Both the position numbers and the translations under genes were made by a program. Below are positions 1 to 8,170 of a DNA stretch of 39,522 nt, piece after piece. The DNA comes from an uncultured Sphingomonas sp. (GTDB lineage Bacteria; Pseudomonadota; Alphaproteobacteria; Sphingomonadales; Sphingomonadaceae): contig NZ_CALMPA010000054.1 in NCBI RefSeq assembly GCF_937871615.1, forward strand, positions 1 through 39,522. The letters run 5' to 3'. The first letter of the stretch is position 1. The number at the start of each line of letters is the position of its first letter. Under the pieces are notes generated by a model, which made no database searches, was not told the DNA's origin, and saw nothing but the letters and a program-made list of their open reading frames with translations.

Positions 1-651
1 CGGCTGCGCGGCACGGCGGGGGTGACGCGGGTGACGCCGGTGAGCCGCGCGGCGCTGGCCGAATTGCTGCGGCCCTGGCTGGGCGGCGACGGCGCCGATC
101 CGGGCCTGCCGCTGCCGGTGATGATTGATGTCGACCTTGCCGATGGCAGCCCGGCGACGCTGGCGCGGGTGCGCGCGGCGGTGGCGGCGGGCGCGCCCGA
201 TGCGCGGATTGACCTGCACGCCGGGTGGATGACCGCGATCGCGGGGATGCTTTCGCTCGCGACATGGCTTGGCGCGGCGCTGGTCGCGCTGATGGCATCG
301 GCGACCGCGACGGTGGTGGTGCTCACCGCGCGCGCCGGGCTCGACGCGCACCGTGCGACGATCGAGGTGATGCACATGCTCGGCGCGACCGATGTGCAGG
401 TGGCGCGGCTGTTCCAGCGCCGCATCGCGCGCGACGCGTTGATCGGCGGGGCGATCGGGGCGGCGGCGGCGCTGGCCGTGGTGCTGCTGATCGGGATGCG
501 CGCGGCGGGGCTTGGCTCCGAACTGCTCGGCGGCGCGGCGCTTGGGATGGGGGCATGGGCGCTGCTCGCGTTGCTGCCGCTCGTCTTCGTCGCGCTGGCG
601 ATGGTCGCCGCGCGGGTGGCGGTGACGCGCACCTTGAGGCGAATCCTGTGA
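1..651 (+). CDS. ftsX: Cell division protein FtsX, C-terminal part (5' end outside window)
   Basis: This is the membrane subunit of the FtsEX ABC-type complex, which acts in the inner membrane at the division septum and controls peptidoglycan hydrolases. The frame is open from base 1 with no convincing start, so the gene begins upstream; about 216 residues are visible. The sequence shows a transmembrane stretch near residues 76-109, then the conserved cytoplasmic segment EVMHMLGATDVQVARLFQRR typical of FtsX/MacB-like permeases, then two more hydrophobic segments near 144-165 and 185-207, and a basic C terminus. The next gene starts inside its stop codon (GTGA), so the two are probably co-translated. 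ftsE would be expected just upstream of the window. The assignment rests on the signature segment and the topology. Confidence 0.85.
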   Translation, partial: RLRGTAGVTRVTPVSRAALAELLRPWLGGDGADPGLPLPVMIDVDLADGSPATLARVRAAVAAGAPDARIDLHAGWMTAIAGMLSLATWLGAALVALMASATATVVVLTARAGLDAHRATIEVMHMLGATDVQVARLFQRRIARDALIGGAIGAAAALAVVLLIGMRAAGLGSELLGGAALGMGAWALLALLPLVFVALAMVAARVAVTRTLRRIL

Positions 652-1181
652 TTGCGCGGCTCATCGGGCTGCTGGCGGTGGCATGGGGGCTGGGATTCGC
701 CGCCTTCATGCTGTTTCTCGCGCAACCATCGGACGTGGCGCGGACCGATGCGATCGTGGTGCCGACCGGGGGCGCCGGGCGGATCGCGCGCGGCCTGACG
801 CTGATCGAGGAGAAGCGCGCGCAGCGGATGCTCGTCACCGGGGTCGCCCCCGGCGTCGGCAAGCGCGATCTCGCCATCGCCTTCGGCCATGCGCCGGCGA
901 TCGAATGCTGCGTCGATCTCGGGCGGCAGGCGGTGGATACCCGCTCGAACGCGGAAGAAACCGCCGCCTGGGTGCGCGAACATAATTATCGTTCGGTGCG
1001 GCTGGTTACATCCGACTGGCATATGGCGCGCGCGCGGATGGAGCTGGATGCGGCGCTGGATGATAATGTGACGATCATCCGCGATGGCGTGCCGACCGAA
1101 CCACGATTGAGGCAATTGGTGAACGAATATAACAAGCTGATCCTGCGGCGCATCGTGCTGTGGCTGGGAGCGGAGCGTTGA
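648..1181 (+). CDS. YdcF/DUF218-family membrane-anchored protein
   Basis: The protein has 177 residues, with a hydrophobic N-terminal anchor (about residues 4-22) followed by a DUF218/YdcF-type domain: DAIVVPTGGAGRIARGLTLI, then a TRSNAEETA segment and SDWHMARA near the end, which are the usual YdcF signatures. The family is linked to envelope processes and its members are poorly characterised, so no reaction is assigned. The start chosen is the GTG overlapping the ftsX stop (GTGA at 648-651); the frame is open further upstream, but that part lies inside ftsX and is a high-GC shadow. The 3' end overlaps the start of the acyltransferase gene. The order ftsX, ydcF-like, plsC suggests a small envelope operon, by inference only. 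Confidence 0.78.
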   Translation: MIARLIGLLAVAWGLGFAAFMLFLAQPSDVARTDAIVVPTGGAGRIARGLTLIEEKRAQRMLVTGVAPGVGKRDLAIAFGHAPAIECCVDLGRQAVDTRSNAEETAAWVREHNYRSVRLVTSDWHMARARMELDAALDDNVTIIRDGVPTEPRLRQLVNEYNKLILRRIVLWLGAER

Positions 1182-1870
1182 GCGGCTGGCTGCGGACGAT
1201 CGCGTTCCGGGTGGTGTTCTACGCGATTTCGGTGCTGATCGTGCTTGGCGTGCCGATCGCCGCGCTCGGCGGGCAGCGTGTGGTGATCGCTTATGCCAAT
1301 AGCTGGGCATGGGTGCATCGCTGGGCGATGCGCGCGATCCTGGGCATCCGCAGCCGGGTGGAAGGGCAGGTGCCGCGCGGCCAGCATCTCTACGTCGTCA
1401 AGCATCAGGCGATGTACGAGACGGTGGAATTGCAACTGATCCTCCACAGCCCGGCGATGGTGCTGAAGAAGGAACTGATGCGCATCCCGCTATGGGGCTG
1501 GGCGACGACGCTCTACGGCTCGATCGTGGTCGATCGGGAGGCATCGAGCAAGGCGCTGCGCAAATTGATGCATGACGCGCGCGCGGCGCGCGAATCGGGC
1601 CGCTCGGTGATCGTCTATCCCGAGGGGACACGCGTGCCGCCGGGCGAGACGCCGCCGCTGCGATCGGGCTTTGCCGGGCTGTACAAGGCGCTTGACTTGC
1701 CGGTGGTGCCGATCGCCACCGACAGCGGGCTGCTGTTGCCGAAAAAGGGCGCCAAGCGCCCCGGCATCGTCACCTTCCGCATCGGCGAGACGATCCCGCC
1801 CGGCCTGCCGCGCGCCGAGGCCGAACGCCGCGCGTGGGAGGCGATCAACGCGCTGGAGGCGGCGCGCTGA
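1178..1870 (+). CDS. plsC: 1-acyl-sn-glycerol-3-phosphate acyltransferase (PlsC family)
   Basis: The protein has 230 residues and one N-terminal hydrophobic segment (about 10-32). PlsC enzymes acylate lysophosphatidic acid to phosphatidic acid at the inner membrane. Visible motifs are the catalytic block KHQAMYE (H76, four residues, E81), so HX4E instead of the textbook HX4D, and the glycerophosphate-binding block YPEGTR at 147-152. The start is uncertain: a GTG at 1160 lies inside the previous gene, while the TTG at 1178 overlaps the previous stop codon (TTGA) and has a purine-rich GGGAGCGGAG upstream. I prefer the TTG because it keeps the stop/start coupling seen at the ftsX junction. The gene converges on tyrC with a 10-base gap. 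A different acyl acceptor, for example in another lipid pathway, cannot be excluded. Confidence 0.85.
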   Translation: MSGWLRTIAFRVVFYAISVLIVLGVPIAALGGQRVVIAYANSWAWVHRWAMRAILGIRSRVEGQVPRGQHLYVVKHQAMYETVELQLILHSPAMVLKKELMRIPLWGWATTLYGSIVVDREASSKALRKLMHDARAARESGRSVIVYPEGTRVPPGETPPLRSGFAGLYKALDLPVVPIATDSGLLLPKKGAKRPGIVTFRIGETIPPGLPRAEAERRAWEAINALEAAR

Positions 1871-1880
1871 GCGATCCGCG

Positions 1881-2789
1881 CTATTCGTGGCGGCGCCCGA
1901 AGTCCGCCGCCGCGTCGTCCTGCCCCTGATCGACGATCGAGCGGCGGATCGCGCGGGTCTGGGTGAAATGATCGAACAAGGTGTCGCCATCGCCCCAGCG
2001 GATCGCGCGCTGCAACTGCGACAGATCCTCGCTGAACCGCTGGAGCATCTCCAGCACCGCATCCTTGTTGCTGAGGAACACGTCGCGCCACATCGTCGGG
2101 TCCGATGCGGCGATGCGGGTGAAATCGCGGAAGCCGCCGGCTGAAAACTTGATGACTTCGGATTCGGTCACCTCCGCCAGATCATTGGCGGTGCCGACGA
2201 TCGTATAGGCGATAAGGTGCGGCAGGTGGCTGGTGATGGCGAGGACGCGATCGTGGTGATCGGGCGCCATCATCTCGACATTGCTGCCAAGCCGCCGCCA
2301 GAATTCGGCCACCCGCTCCGCCGCCGCCGGATCGCCCCCGGCAAGCGGGGTGACGATGCACCAGCGCCCCTGAAACAGCGAGGCGAAGCCGGCTTCGGGG
2401 CCGCTTTTCTCGGTGCCCGCGACCGGATGCGCCGGGACGACGATCGCGTCGGGCAGCGCCTCGCTCAGCGTTCTGGCGACGAATTCCTTGCTCGATCCCA
2501 CATCGCTGACGATCGCCTCGGCGGGCAGATCGGCGGCGATTTCCGCCGCGATTCCCCCCATCGCGCCGACGGGGACGCACAGGATGACCAGTTCGGCATC
2601 GGTTACCGCGGCGCCCGGCGTGTCGGTCACATCGTCGACCAGATCGAGCCGGCGCACCGTTTCGCGCACCTCCGCGCTGGCATCATGGCCGGTCAGCCGG
2701 ACGGTCGGCATCGCATGGCGCACCGCGCGGGCGACCGAGGAGCCGATCAGCCCCAGCCCGATGATCGTGACGCGCGAAAAGGGCAGCAT
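1881..2789 (-). CDS. tyrC: Prephenate/arogenate dehydrogenase (TyrA/TyrC family)
   Basis: The protein has 302 residues. It catalyses NAD(P)-dependent oxidative decarboxylation of prephenate or arogenate, the committed step to tyrosine. An N-terminal Rossmann motif GLGLIG lies at residues 11-16 and the family motif HPVAGTE at 121-127, followed by the all-helical C-terminal domain. There is no chorismate mutase domain and no ACT domain, so it is the monofunctional form. The ATG at 2789 overlaps the hisC stop by one base (TGATG), which implies translational coupling; the frame is open further upstream, but that stretch overlaps hisC. In Zymomonas, a relative, tyrC and the imidazole-acetol-phosphate aminotransferase gene are also adjacent, which supports the tyrC name. 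Whether prephenate or arogenate is preferred cannot be told from sequence. Confidence 0.92.
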   Translation of the reverse strand: MLPFSRVTIIGLGLIGSSVARAVRHAMPTVRLTGHDASAEVRETVRRLDLVDDVTDTPGAAVTDAELVILCVPVGAMGGIAAEIAADLPAEAIVSDVGSSKEFVARTLSEALPDAIVVPAHPVAGTEKSGPEAGFASLFQGRWCIVTPLAGGDPAAAERVAEFWRRLGSNVEMMAPDHHDRVLAITSHLPHLIAYTIVGTANDLAEVTESEVIKFSAGGFRDFTRIAASDPTMWRDVFLSNKDAVLEMLQRFSEDLSQLQRAIRWGDGDTLFDHFTQTRAIRRSIVDQGQDDAAADFGRRHE

Positions 2790-3889
2790 CAATCCGCGCC
2801 GGCAAGGCGGCGCAGCGCCGCGATCACGCCCTTCGTCTCCGCCTCGGTGCCGATCGTGATGCGCAGGCCGTGGGGCAGGCCCTGCCCCGGCAGCCAGCGG
2901 ACGATATAGCCCGCGTCCATCAGCCCCTTGTACGCGGCCTCGGCGGTCAACTCGCCTTCGAACAGGACGAGGATGAAATTCGCCTGGCTCGGGATCGCGC
3001 GCAGCCCGGCATTGCCGAGCCGGGCGATCTCGCCCGCGAACCATGCGCGCCACTCAGCGTTATGCGCGCGGGTGTGAGCGACGAATTCGGTGTCGCCGAC
3101 CGCCGCCACCGCCGCCGCCGTGCCCGCGATGGTGATCGAGAAGGGCAGGCGGATGCGGTGCATCGCCTCGATGATCGGCGCGGCGGCATAGCCCCAGCCG
3201 ATCCGCTCCGCGGCAAGGCCGTACATCTTGGAGAAGGTGCGCGTGACGAGCACGTTCGACGCGCGTTCGGCCAGCGCCATCCCGCCATCATCGTCATCGC
3301 CGTCGATATATTCGGCATAAGCATGATCGAGCACGAGCAGGATATCGGGGCGCAGGCCCGCGTGGAGCCGCTCGATCTCCGCGCGCGGCGCATAGGTGCC
3401 GGTGGGGTTGTTCGGATTCGCGACGAACACGATGCGGGTGCGCGGCGTGACCGCGGCTAGGATCGCATCGACATCGGTGGCGTAATCCTTGTCGCGCGCC
3501 ACCACCGGCGTCGCGCCGACGCGGCGGGTGGCGATCGGATAGACCGCGAAACCGTAATTGACGTAGATCACCTCGTCGCCCGGCCCGGCGAACGCGCCGG
3601 TGGCGAGGTGCAGGATTTCGTCCGAACCATTGCCGTAGATGATCCGCGCCGGATCAAGCCCGTGCTTCGCCGCCAGCGTTTCGCGCAATTCGCTGCCGCT
3701 GGCATCGGGATAACGCTCCAGGCTGGTCGCCGCGGTGGCGAAGGCTTCGCGCGCGCGCGGGCTGGTGCCGAGCGGGTTCTCGTTCGACGAGAGTTTGGCG
3801 ACCTTGCGGCCGTCGTCGGTGGTCGAGCGCCCCGGAACATAAGGGGCGATTTCCATGATCCATGGCTTGGGCGCGGGTGCGTTCGTCAT
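2789..3889 (-). CDS. hisC: Histidinol-phosphate aminotransferase (class I/II fold)
   Basis: The protein has 366 residues and is PLP-dependent, transferring an amino group to imidazole acetol phosphate in histidine synthesis. Fold type I features are visible: the N-terminal substrate motif SSNENPLG (34-41), ANPNNPTGT around 158-165 with the cofactor-contacting Asn, DHAYAEY at 188-194, and the Schiff-base lysine in [17 protein letters not shown] (K221). The ATG at 3889 is the first sensible start; the frame stays open for 381 codons upstream on the strand opposite metX, which is a composition artefact. Coupling to tyrC suggests this enzyme also serves aromatic transamination, as its homologue does in Zymomonas. 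The other histidine genes in this window (hisG, hisD) are some 22 kb away, so the pathway is dispersed. Confidence 0.92.
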   Translation of the reverse strand: MTNAPAPKPWIMEIAPYVPGRSTTDDGRKVAKLSSNENPLGTSPRAREAFATAATSLERYPDASGSELRETLAAKHGLDPARIIYGNGSDEILHLATGAFAGPGDEVIYVNYGFAVYPIATRRVGATPVVARDKDYATDVDAILAAVTPRTRIVFVANPNNPTGTYAPRAEIERLHAGLRPDILLVLDHAYAEYIDGDDDDGGMALAERASNVLVTRTFSKMYGLAAERIGWGYAAAPIIEAMHRIRLPFSITIAGTAAAVAAVGDTEFVAHTRAHNAEWRAWFAGEIARLGNAGLRAIPSQANFILVLFEGELTAEAAYKGLMDAGYIVRWLPGQGLPHGLRITIGTEAETKGVIAALRRLAGAD

Positions 3890-3921
3890 GGATGCGTCGC
3901 TTACGCGGCTCGGGCGTCGCG

Positions 3922-3982
3922 GGAAAGGGGGTGCGCGCGGCGGGTGTTGTGATGAGGGACGGTGCCCGCTAACGCGCTTTCC
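3922..3982 (+). promoter_or_regulatory. Candidate structured leader immediately upstream of metX
   Basis: Three nested complementary segments lie just before the metX ATG at 3986: GGAAA (3922-3926) with TTTCC (3978-3982), GCGCG (3933-3937) with CGCGC (3973-3977), and GCGGG (3940-3944) with CCCGC (3965-3969). The TAA at 3970-3972 and a G-rich run at 3927-3932 stay unpaired. If translation starts at 3986, the structure ends three bases before the start codon and could mask it. It does not match a SAM riboswitch consensus that I can recognise. If translation starts at the alternative GTG 3962, part of it is coding. Confidence 0.35.
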
Positions 3983-3985
3983 ATA

Positions 3986-5101
3986 ATGTCGGATGACCAG
4001 CGTTTCGGCCCAGGGCGCCATGTGACGTTGCCTGGGCCGCTCAGGCTCGATGGCGGCGGGATGCTGGCGCCGGTCGAGATCGCGTATGAAACCTATGGCA
4101 CGCTCGCGCCCGATGCCGGCAATGCGGTGCTGATCTGCCACGCGCTGACGATGGATCAATATGTCGCCTCGCCGCATCCGCGCACGGGCAAGCCCGGCTG
4201 GTGGACCGCGATGGTGGGGCCGGGGCGGCCGATTGATACCGATCGGATGTTCGTCGTGTGCGCCAATGTGCTGGGTTCGTGCATGGGCTCGTCCGGCCCG
4301 GCGACGATCAATCCCGCGACCGCGCGCGAATATGCCATGGCCTTCCCGGTCATCACGATCCGCGACATGGTGCGCGCGCAGGCGATGCTGCTCGATCATC
4401 TCGGCGTCGGGCGGCTGGCGGCGGTGGTCGGCGGGTCGATGGGGGGGATGCAGGCGCTGTCCTGGGCGGCGACCTTCCCCGATCGCGTCGCGGCGGCGGT
4501 GGTGATCGCATCCGCCGCGCGGCATTCGGCGCAGAACATCGCCTTCCATGAGGTGGGGCGGCAGGCGGTGATGGCCGATCCGCACTGGAACGGCGGGGAC
4601 TATTACGGTGGCGAGCCACCGGCATCGGGCCTCGCGGTGGCGCGAATGGCGGCGCACATCACCTACCTCTCCGAAGCGGGGCTGACCGAGAAGTTCGGGC
4701 GGCGGCTTCAGGCGCGCGACGCGAAATCCTTCGGGTTCGACGCCGATTTCCAGATCGAAAGCTATCTGCGCTATCAGGGGCTGAGCTTCGTCGATCGGTT
4801 CGACGCCAATTCCTATCTCTATATCACCCGCGCGATGGATTATTTCGATCTGGCGGAGGAACATGGCGGGCGGCTCGCCAATGCGTTCAGCGCGAACGGG
4901 CCGCGCTTCTGCCTTGTCAGCTTCGATACCGACTGGCTTTACCCCACGCGTGAATCGCGCAGCATCGTCCATGCGCTGAACGCCGCCGGTGCGCCGGTGA
5001 GCTTTGTCGAGCTTTCCAGCCCTTATGGCCATGATGCCTTTCTGCTCGACGCGCCGGAATTGTATCGCGTGGTGGCGGGCTTCATGGGGAATGGCGCATG
5101 A
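3986..5101 (+). CDS. metX: Homoserine O-acyltransferase (MetX)
   Basis: The protein has 371 residues and an alpha/beta-hydrolase fold. It acylates the hydroxyl of homoserine (acetyl-CoA in most MetX, succinyl-CoA in some), the first committed step to methionine. The nucleophile elbow GGSMGGMQ carries Ser151; the C-terminal DTDWLYP and YGHDAFL supply the catalytic Asp and His. [11 protein letters not shown] near the N terminus is the usual oxyanion region. The start is uncertain: ATG 3986 gives the conserved N terminus ([10 protein letters not shown]) but has no clear ribosome site, while GTG 3962, eight codons upstream, has GAGGG only three bases ahead of it. The last four bases overlap metW (ATGA). 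The gene is divergent from hisC with a short shared upstream region. Confidence 0.92.
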   Translation: MSDDQRFGPGRHVTLPGPLRLDGGGMLAPVEIAYETYGTLAPDAGNAVLICHALTMDQYVASPHPRTGKPGWWTAMVGPGRPIDTDRMFVVCANVLGSCMGSSGPATINPATAREYAMAFPVITIRDMVRAQAMLLDHLGVGRLAAVVGGSMGGMQALSWAATFPDRVAAAVVIASAARHSAQNIAFHEVGRQAVMADPHWNGGDYYGGEPPASGLAVARMAAHITYLSEAGLTEKFGRRLQARDAKSFGFDADFQIESYLRYQGLSFVDRFDANSYLYITRAMDYFDLAEEHGGRLANAFSANGPRFCLVSFDTDWLYPTRESRSIVHALNAAGAPVSFVELSSPYGHDAFLLDAPELYRVVAGFMGNGA

Positions 5102-5706
5102 CGTTGCGGCCCGATCTGGCGGTGATCGCCGATCATGTCGCGCCGGGCGCGCGCGTGCTCGATATCGGCTGCGGCGACGGGATGCTGATGGCCGCGCTGC
5201 GCGATGCCAAGGGCGTGGATGCGCGCGGGCTGGAACTGGATGCGCGCAACGTCGCCGATGCGGTGGGGCGCGGGCTGCCCGTGATCCAGGGCGATGCCGA
5301 TACCGATCTGGCCGATTACCCCGCGCAAAGCTTTGACTATGCGATCCTGAGCCAGACGCTGCAAACCTGCCGCGCGCCGGACAAGGTGCTCGCCGATCTG
5401 CTCAGGATCGGGCGGCGCGCCTTCGTCAGCTTCCCCAATTTCGCGCATTGGCGGGTGCGCCTGTCGCTGCTGTGGGGCGGGCGGATGCCGGTGACGCCGC
5501 TGTTGCCCGAACGCTGGTATGACACGCCCAATATCCACCATCTGACGATCGACGATTTCCGCGCCTATCTGAACGAGAACGGCGTCGCGGTGGAAGGTGC
5601 GTGGTTTCTGACGCGTGGCCGCAAAACCACATCGGCGGCGGCAAATGTGCTCGCCGAGCACGCCGTGTTCCTGTTGCGTGGAACCGGCGCGCGCGACGCT
5701 GGTTAG
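5098..5706 (+). CDS. metW: Methionine biosynthesis protein MetW
   Basis: The protein has 202 residues and belongs to the class I SAM-dependent methyltransferase fold: [15 protein letters not shown] (about residues 17-31) is the SAM-binding loop, followed by an acidic residue at the end of strand 2 (GLELD) and [14 protein letters not shown], a MetW signature. It starts inside the metX stop codon (ATGA), the standard metXW arrangement in proteobacteria. MetW is required together with MetX for homoserine acylation in several bacteria and is thought to act with it as a complex; a methyl acceptor is not established. No other start is needed, and the length is normal for the family. Confidence 0.92.
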   Translation: MTLRPDLAVIADHVAPGARVLDIGCGDGMLMAALRDAKGVDARGLELDARNVADAVGRGLPVIQGDADTDLADYPAQSFDYAILSQTLQTCRAPDKVLADLLRIGRRAFVSFPNFAHWRVRLSLLWGGRMPVTPLLPERWYDTPNIHHLTIDDFRAYLNENGVAVEGAWFLTRGRKTTSAAANVLAEHAVFLLRGTGARDAG

Positions 5707-5708
5707 CG

Positions 5709-5724
5709 CCAGATCATGATCTGG
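5709..5724. promoter_or_regulatory. 16-bp perfect palindrome before the response regulator gene
   Basis: CCAGATCATGATCTGG is a perfect palindrome sitting three bases after the metW stop and eight bases before the ATG at 5733. The position suits an operator, but a chance palindrome in GATC-rich DNA is possible. The downstream ribosome site is the AGGA at 5727-5730. Confidence 0.3.
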
Positions 5725-5732
5725 ACAGGACA

Positions 5733-6122
5733 ATGGGCAAGACCGCGCTGATCGTAGAGGACGAGATTTTCGTCGCGCTGGATCTCGAACGGATTCTGAT
5801 CGACGCGGGCTATAGCGTGGCGGCGATCGCGGCGGATGAGGCGGAGGCGCTGGCCGCCGCGCCGGCCTGTTGCGCGGCGTTCGTCGATGTCAATCTGCGC
5901 GATGGCGCGACCGGGCCGTCGATCGCCGAGCGGATCGCGCGCGAACATGGGGTGAAGGTGGTGTTCGTCACCGCCAATCCGGCGCAGATCGCGGCGGAAA
6001 GCGCGGCGCTGGGCTATATCCGCAAGCCGTTCAGCGAAGGCGCGATCCGTGCCGCCGCCGCGCTCGCGTTCGACGGGGTGATTTCGCTCGACAATGATTT
6101 CGTCGCGTTCACGCGCGGCTGA
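5733..6122 (+). CDS. Single-domain response regulator (receiver only)
   Basis: The protein has 129 residues that are entirely a CheY-like receiver domain. Visible elements are the acidic pocket E9-D10, the phosphoacceptor D52 in FVDVNLRDG, the switch T80 in VFVTAN and the conserved K98 in IRKPF. There is no DNA-binding or enzymatic output domain, so it acts through a partner protein or in a phosphorelay. It starts 26 bases after metW, preceded by a 16-bp palindrome and an AGGA ribosome site. Its 3' end overlaps the convergent histidine kinase gene by 14 bases, which suggests but does not prove that the two are a cognate pair. HWE kinases are commonly paired with receivers of this kind. Confidence 0.88.
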   Translation: MGKTALIVEDEIFVALDLERILIDAGYSVAAIAADEAEALAAAPACCAAFVDVNLRDGATGPSIAERIAREHGVKVVFVTANPAQIAAESAALGYIRKPFSEGAIRAAAALAFDGVISLDNDFVAFTRG

Positions 6123-7620
6123 GCGCGGCGCTGGGCAATTCGATCTCCACGGCAAGCCCGTCGCGATGCCAATCGCGCCGCACGCTGCCGCCAAGCTGCC
6201 GCACCACGCTCAATTCGATCAACCGGCTGCCGAAGCCGCCATCGCCGATCGGGGCGGCCACAGGCGGACCACCCGCTTCCCGCCACAACAATCGCGTCGT
6301 CGCGGGATCGGCGATTATCTCGATCGCGACAAACCCGTCATGGTGCGACAGCGCGCCATATTTGGTCGCGTTGGTGGCGAGTTCGTGGAACAGCAAGGCG
6401 ATCGGCGTGGCGGCGCGATCGTCGATCGCCACCTCGCCGCCCGAAACGATGATCCGTGCGCGCCCATCGGCCTGATAGGGCGCGAACAATTGCCCGAGCA
6501 GCCCGCGCAGATTGTCGATGCCGGGCGCGGGGCGTGAATCCGCGCGATGCGGCCCGACGAAATCATGCGCGCGCCCCAGCGCCGTCACGCGATCGCGCAG
6601 ATCGGCGGCGGCGGGGGCGAATTCGGGATGGCTGCGCGCGGTGAACTGGATCAGCCCGGCGATCACCGCGAAGATGTTCTTGATGCGGTGCGCCAGTTCC
6701 TGGCTGACCACCTCGCGCTCCTCCAGCGCGAGCTTCTGCGCATGGATATCGGTGCAGGTGCCGAACCAGCGGGTGATATGCCCCTGCGCATCGCGGATCG
6801 GCAGCGCCCGGCCAAGCACCCAGCGATATTCGCCGTCATGGTGGCGCAGGCGATATTCGATCTGATACGGCTCGCCCGTGGCGATGCTATGCGCCCAGCG
6901 TTCGCGCGCGCGCTGCTGATCGTCAGGGTGGAACAATGTGCTCCACGAATCCCCCGTGGCGGCGGCCTCGCTCGTCCCGGTATATTCATACCAGCGCGCG
7001 TTCGAATAATCGGTGCGGCCGTCCGCGCGCGTGGACCATACGATCTGCGGCATCGTATCGGCGAGGGTGCGGAAACGGATTTCGCTTTCCGCGAGCGCGG
7101 CGCGGGCGTGCAGCGCCTCGCGCGCGGTGCGGCGCTTCTCCAGCCGGGCGAGCGCGGTGGAGGCGAGGATCGCCATTCCTTCACGCTGGAACGCCGAGAG
7201 CGCGGCGCGTGGCTTGTCGTCGATGACGCACAGCGCGCCAAGCGGCACGCCATCCGCGGTGACGAGCGGCGCGCCCGCGTAGAAGCGGACGAAGGGCGCG
7301 CCGGTGACGAGCGGATTGGTGGCGAAACGCGGATCGAGCGCCGCGTCCGGCACCTCCATCACATGCTGGCCGTGCATCGCATAAGCGCAGAAGGACTGGC
7401 TGCGCGGCGTTTCGCTCAGATCGGTGCCGAGCCGCGCCAGGAAGCGCTGGAACCGCTCCTCCACCACGCTGACCAGCGCGACCGGCGCTTCGCACAACTG
7501 GCTGGCGAAGCGCACGAGATCGTCGAGCGTGCCATCCTCCCGCGCGCCGGCCAGATCGTAGAGCGCCATCGCGCGGGCGCGTGCCACCTCATCCAGCACA
7601 GGTTCGGCGGGCGGCTGCAC
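6109..7620 (-). CDS. GAF-PAS sensor histidine kinase, HWE/HisKA_2 type
   Basis: The soluble 503-residue protein has no membrane segment. Domain order: GAF (about 28-165, with the SFCAYAM and GAPLVTADGVPLGALCVID signatures seen in many sphingomonad GAF domains), PAS/PAC (about 180-300), then an HWE-family kinase core: ELAHRIKN with phosphoacceptor H311, the ATP-binding HELATNATKYGAL with N417, the diagnostic LLWREAGG (W446, E448) and a glycine-rich GGFGSRLIE. HWE kinases are common in alphaproteobacteria, and some respond to light through flavin-binding PAS domains; the PAS here lacks an evident NCRFLQ flavin motif, so the signal is unknown. The start is GTG 7620, with a very strong AGGAGG six bases before it, nine bases downstream of the ssb stop. 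Confidence 0.88.
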   Translation of the reverse strand: MQPPAEPVLDEVARARAMALYDLAGAREDGTLDDLVRFASQLCEAPVALVSVVEERFQRFLARLGTDLSETPRSQSFCAYAMHGQHVMEVPDAALDPRFATNPLVTGAPFVRFYAGAPLVTADGVPLGALCVIDDKPRAALSAFQREGMAILASTALARLEKRRTAREALHARAALAESEIRFRTLADTMPQIVWSTRADGRTDYSNARWYEYTGTSEAAATGDSWSTLFHPDDQQRARERWAHSIATGEPYQIEYRLRHHDGEYRWVLGRALPIRDAQGHITRWFGTCTDIHAQKLALEEREVVSQELAHRIKNIFAVIAGLIQFTARSHPEFAPAAADLRDRVTALGRAHDFVGPHRADSRPAPGIDNLRGLLGQLFAPYQADGRARIIVSGGEVAIDDRAATPIALLFHELATNATKYGALSHHDGFVAIEIIADPATTRLLWREAGGPPVAAPIGDGGFGSRLIELSVVRQLGGSVRRDWHRDGLAVEIELPSAALSRA

Positions 7621-7629
7621 AATCCTCCT

Positions 7630-8160
7630 TTAGAACGGTACGTCGTCATCCAGATCGTCGGCGAAACCACCGCGATTCTGACCGAATCCGCCACCGCCGG
7701 CTTTGTTCCCGCCGCCACGCGCACCGCCGCCGAAATCGTCGCCGCCGCCGCCCCAATCGTCACGGCCGCCGCCGCCGGAGCCACCGCCCGAGCCGCCACC
7801 GCCACCCGGCGCGCCATCCAGCATGGTCAGCACGCTGTTGAAGCCCTGGAGCACGATTTCGGTGGAATAGCGATCCTGCCCCTGCTGATCCTGCCATTTG
7901 CGCGTCTGGAGCTGGCCCTCGATATAGACCTTGGAGCCCTTGCGCAGATAGCGTTCCGCGACGTTCGCGAGGCCCTCGTTGAAGATCGCCACCGAATGCC
8001 ATTCGGTGCGCTCCTTGCGCTCGCCGGTGTTGCGATCCTTCCACTGCTCGCTGGTAGCGATGCGGAGGTTCACCACCTTGCCGCCGTTCTGGAAGCTGCG
8101 CGATTCGGGATCGCGCCCCAGATTGCCGACGAGAATTACCTTGTTGACGCTGCCTGCCAT
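7630..8160 (-). CDS. ssb: Single-stranded DNA-binding protein
   Basis: The protein has 176 residues. The N-terminal OB fold (about 1-112) begins [19 protein letters not shown] and contains the [19 protein letters not shown] segment. A glycine-rich disordered linker (about 118-165) follows, and the acidic tip ends DDDVPF, the binding site for partner proteins (usual form DDDIPF). SSB coats single-stranded DNA in replication, recombination and repair. The ATG at 8160 has GAGGTG upstream. The gene lies ten bases downstream of feoB and nine bases upstream of the histidine kinase, an unusual setting; uvrA is the common neighbour in many proteobacteria. The G-rich linker makes long reading frames on the opposite strand that are not genes. 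Confidence 0.96.
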   Translation of the reverse strand: MAGSVNKVILVGNLGRDPESRSFQNGGKVVNLRIATSEQWKDRNTGERKERTEWHSVAIFNEGLANVAERYLRKGSKVYIEGQLQTRKWQDQQGQDRYSTEIVLQGFNSVLTMLDGAPGGGGGSGGGSGGGGRDDWGGGGDDFGGGARGGGNKAGGGGFGQNRGGFADDLDDDVPF

Positions 8161-8170
8161 TTACACCTCG

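Noticed and set aside
225-647. Open frame upstream of the ydcF-like start
   Set aside because: It lies within ftsX in another frame and reads as an Arg/Ala-rich shadow; the GTGA overlap marks the real start.
3890-3985. Known SAM-II or SAM/SAH riboswitch before metX
   Set aside because: A CGCTAA-like piece is present, but the rest of the consensus is not. It is reported only as an unclassified structured leader.
3890-5032. Long open frame continuing upstream of hisC across the strand opposite metX
   Set aside because: It extends 381 codons beyond the conserved HisC start and is fully antisense to metX, whose protein is recognisable along its whole length. High GC at third codon positions produces such open antisense frames.
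7640-7810. GC-rich repeat inside ssb as a possible repeat element
   Set aside because: It encodes the Gly-rich linker of SSB (GGGGGSGGG-type); the repetition is protein low complexity.
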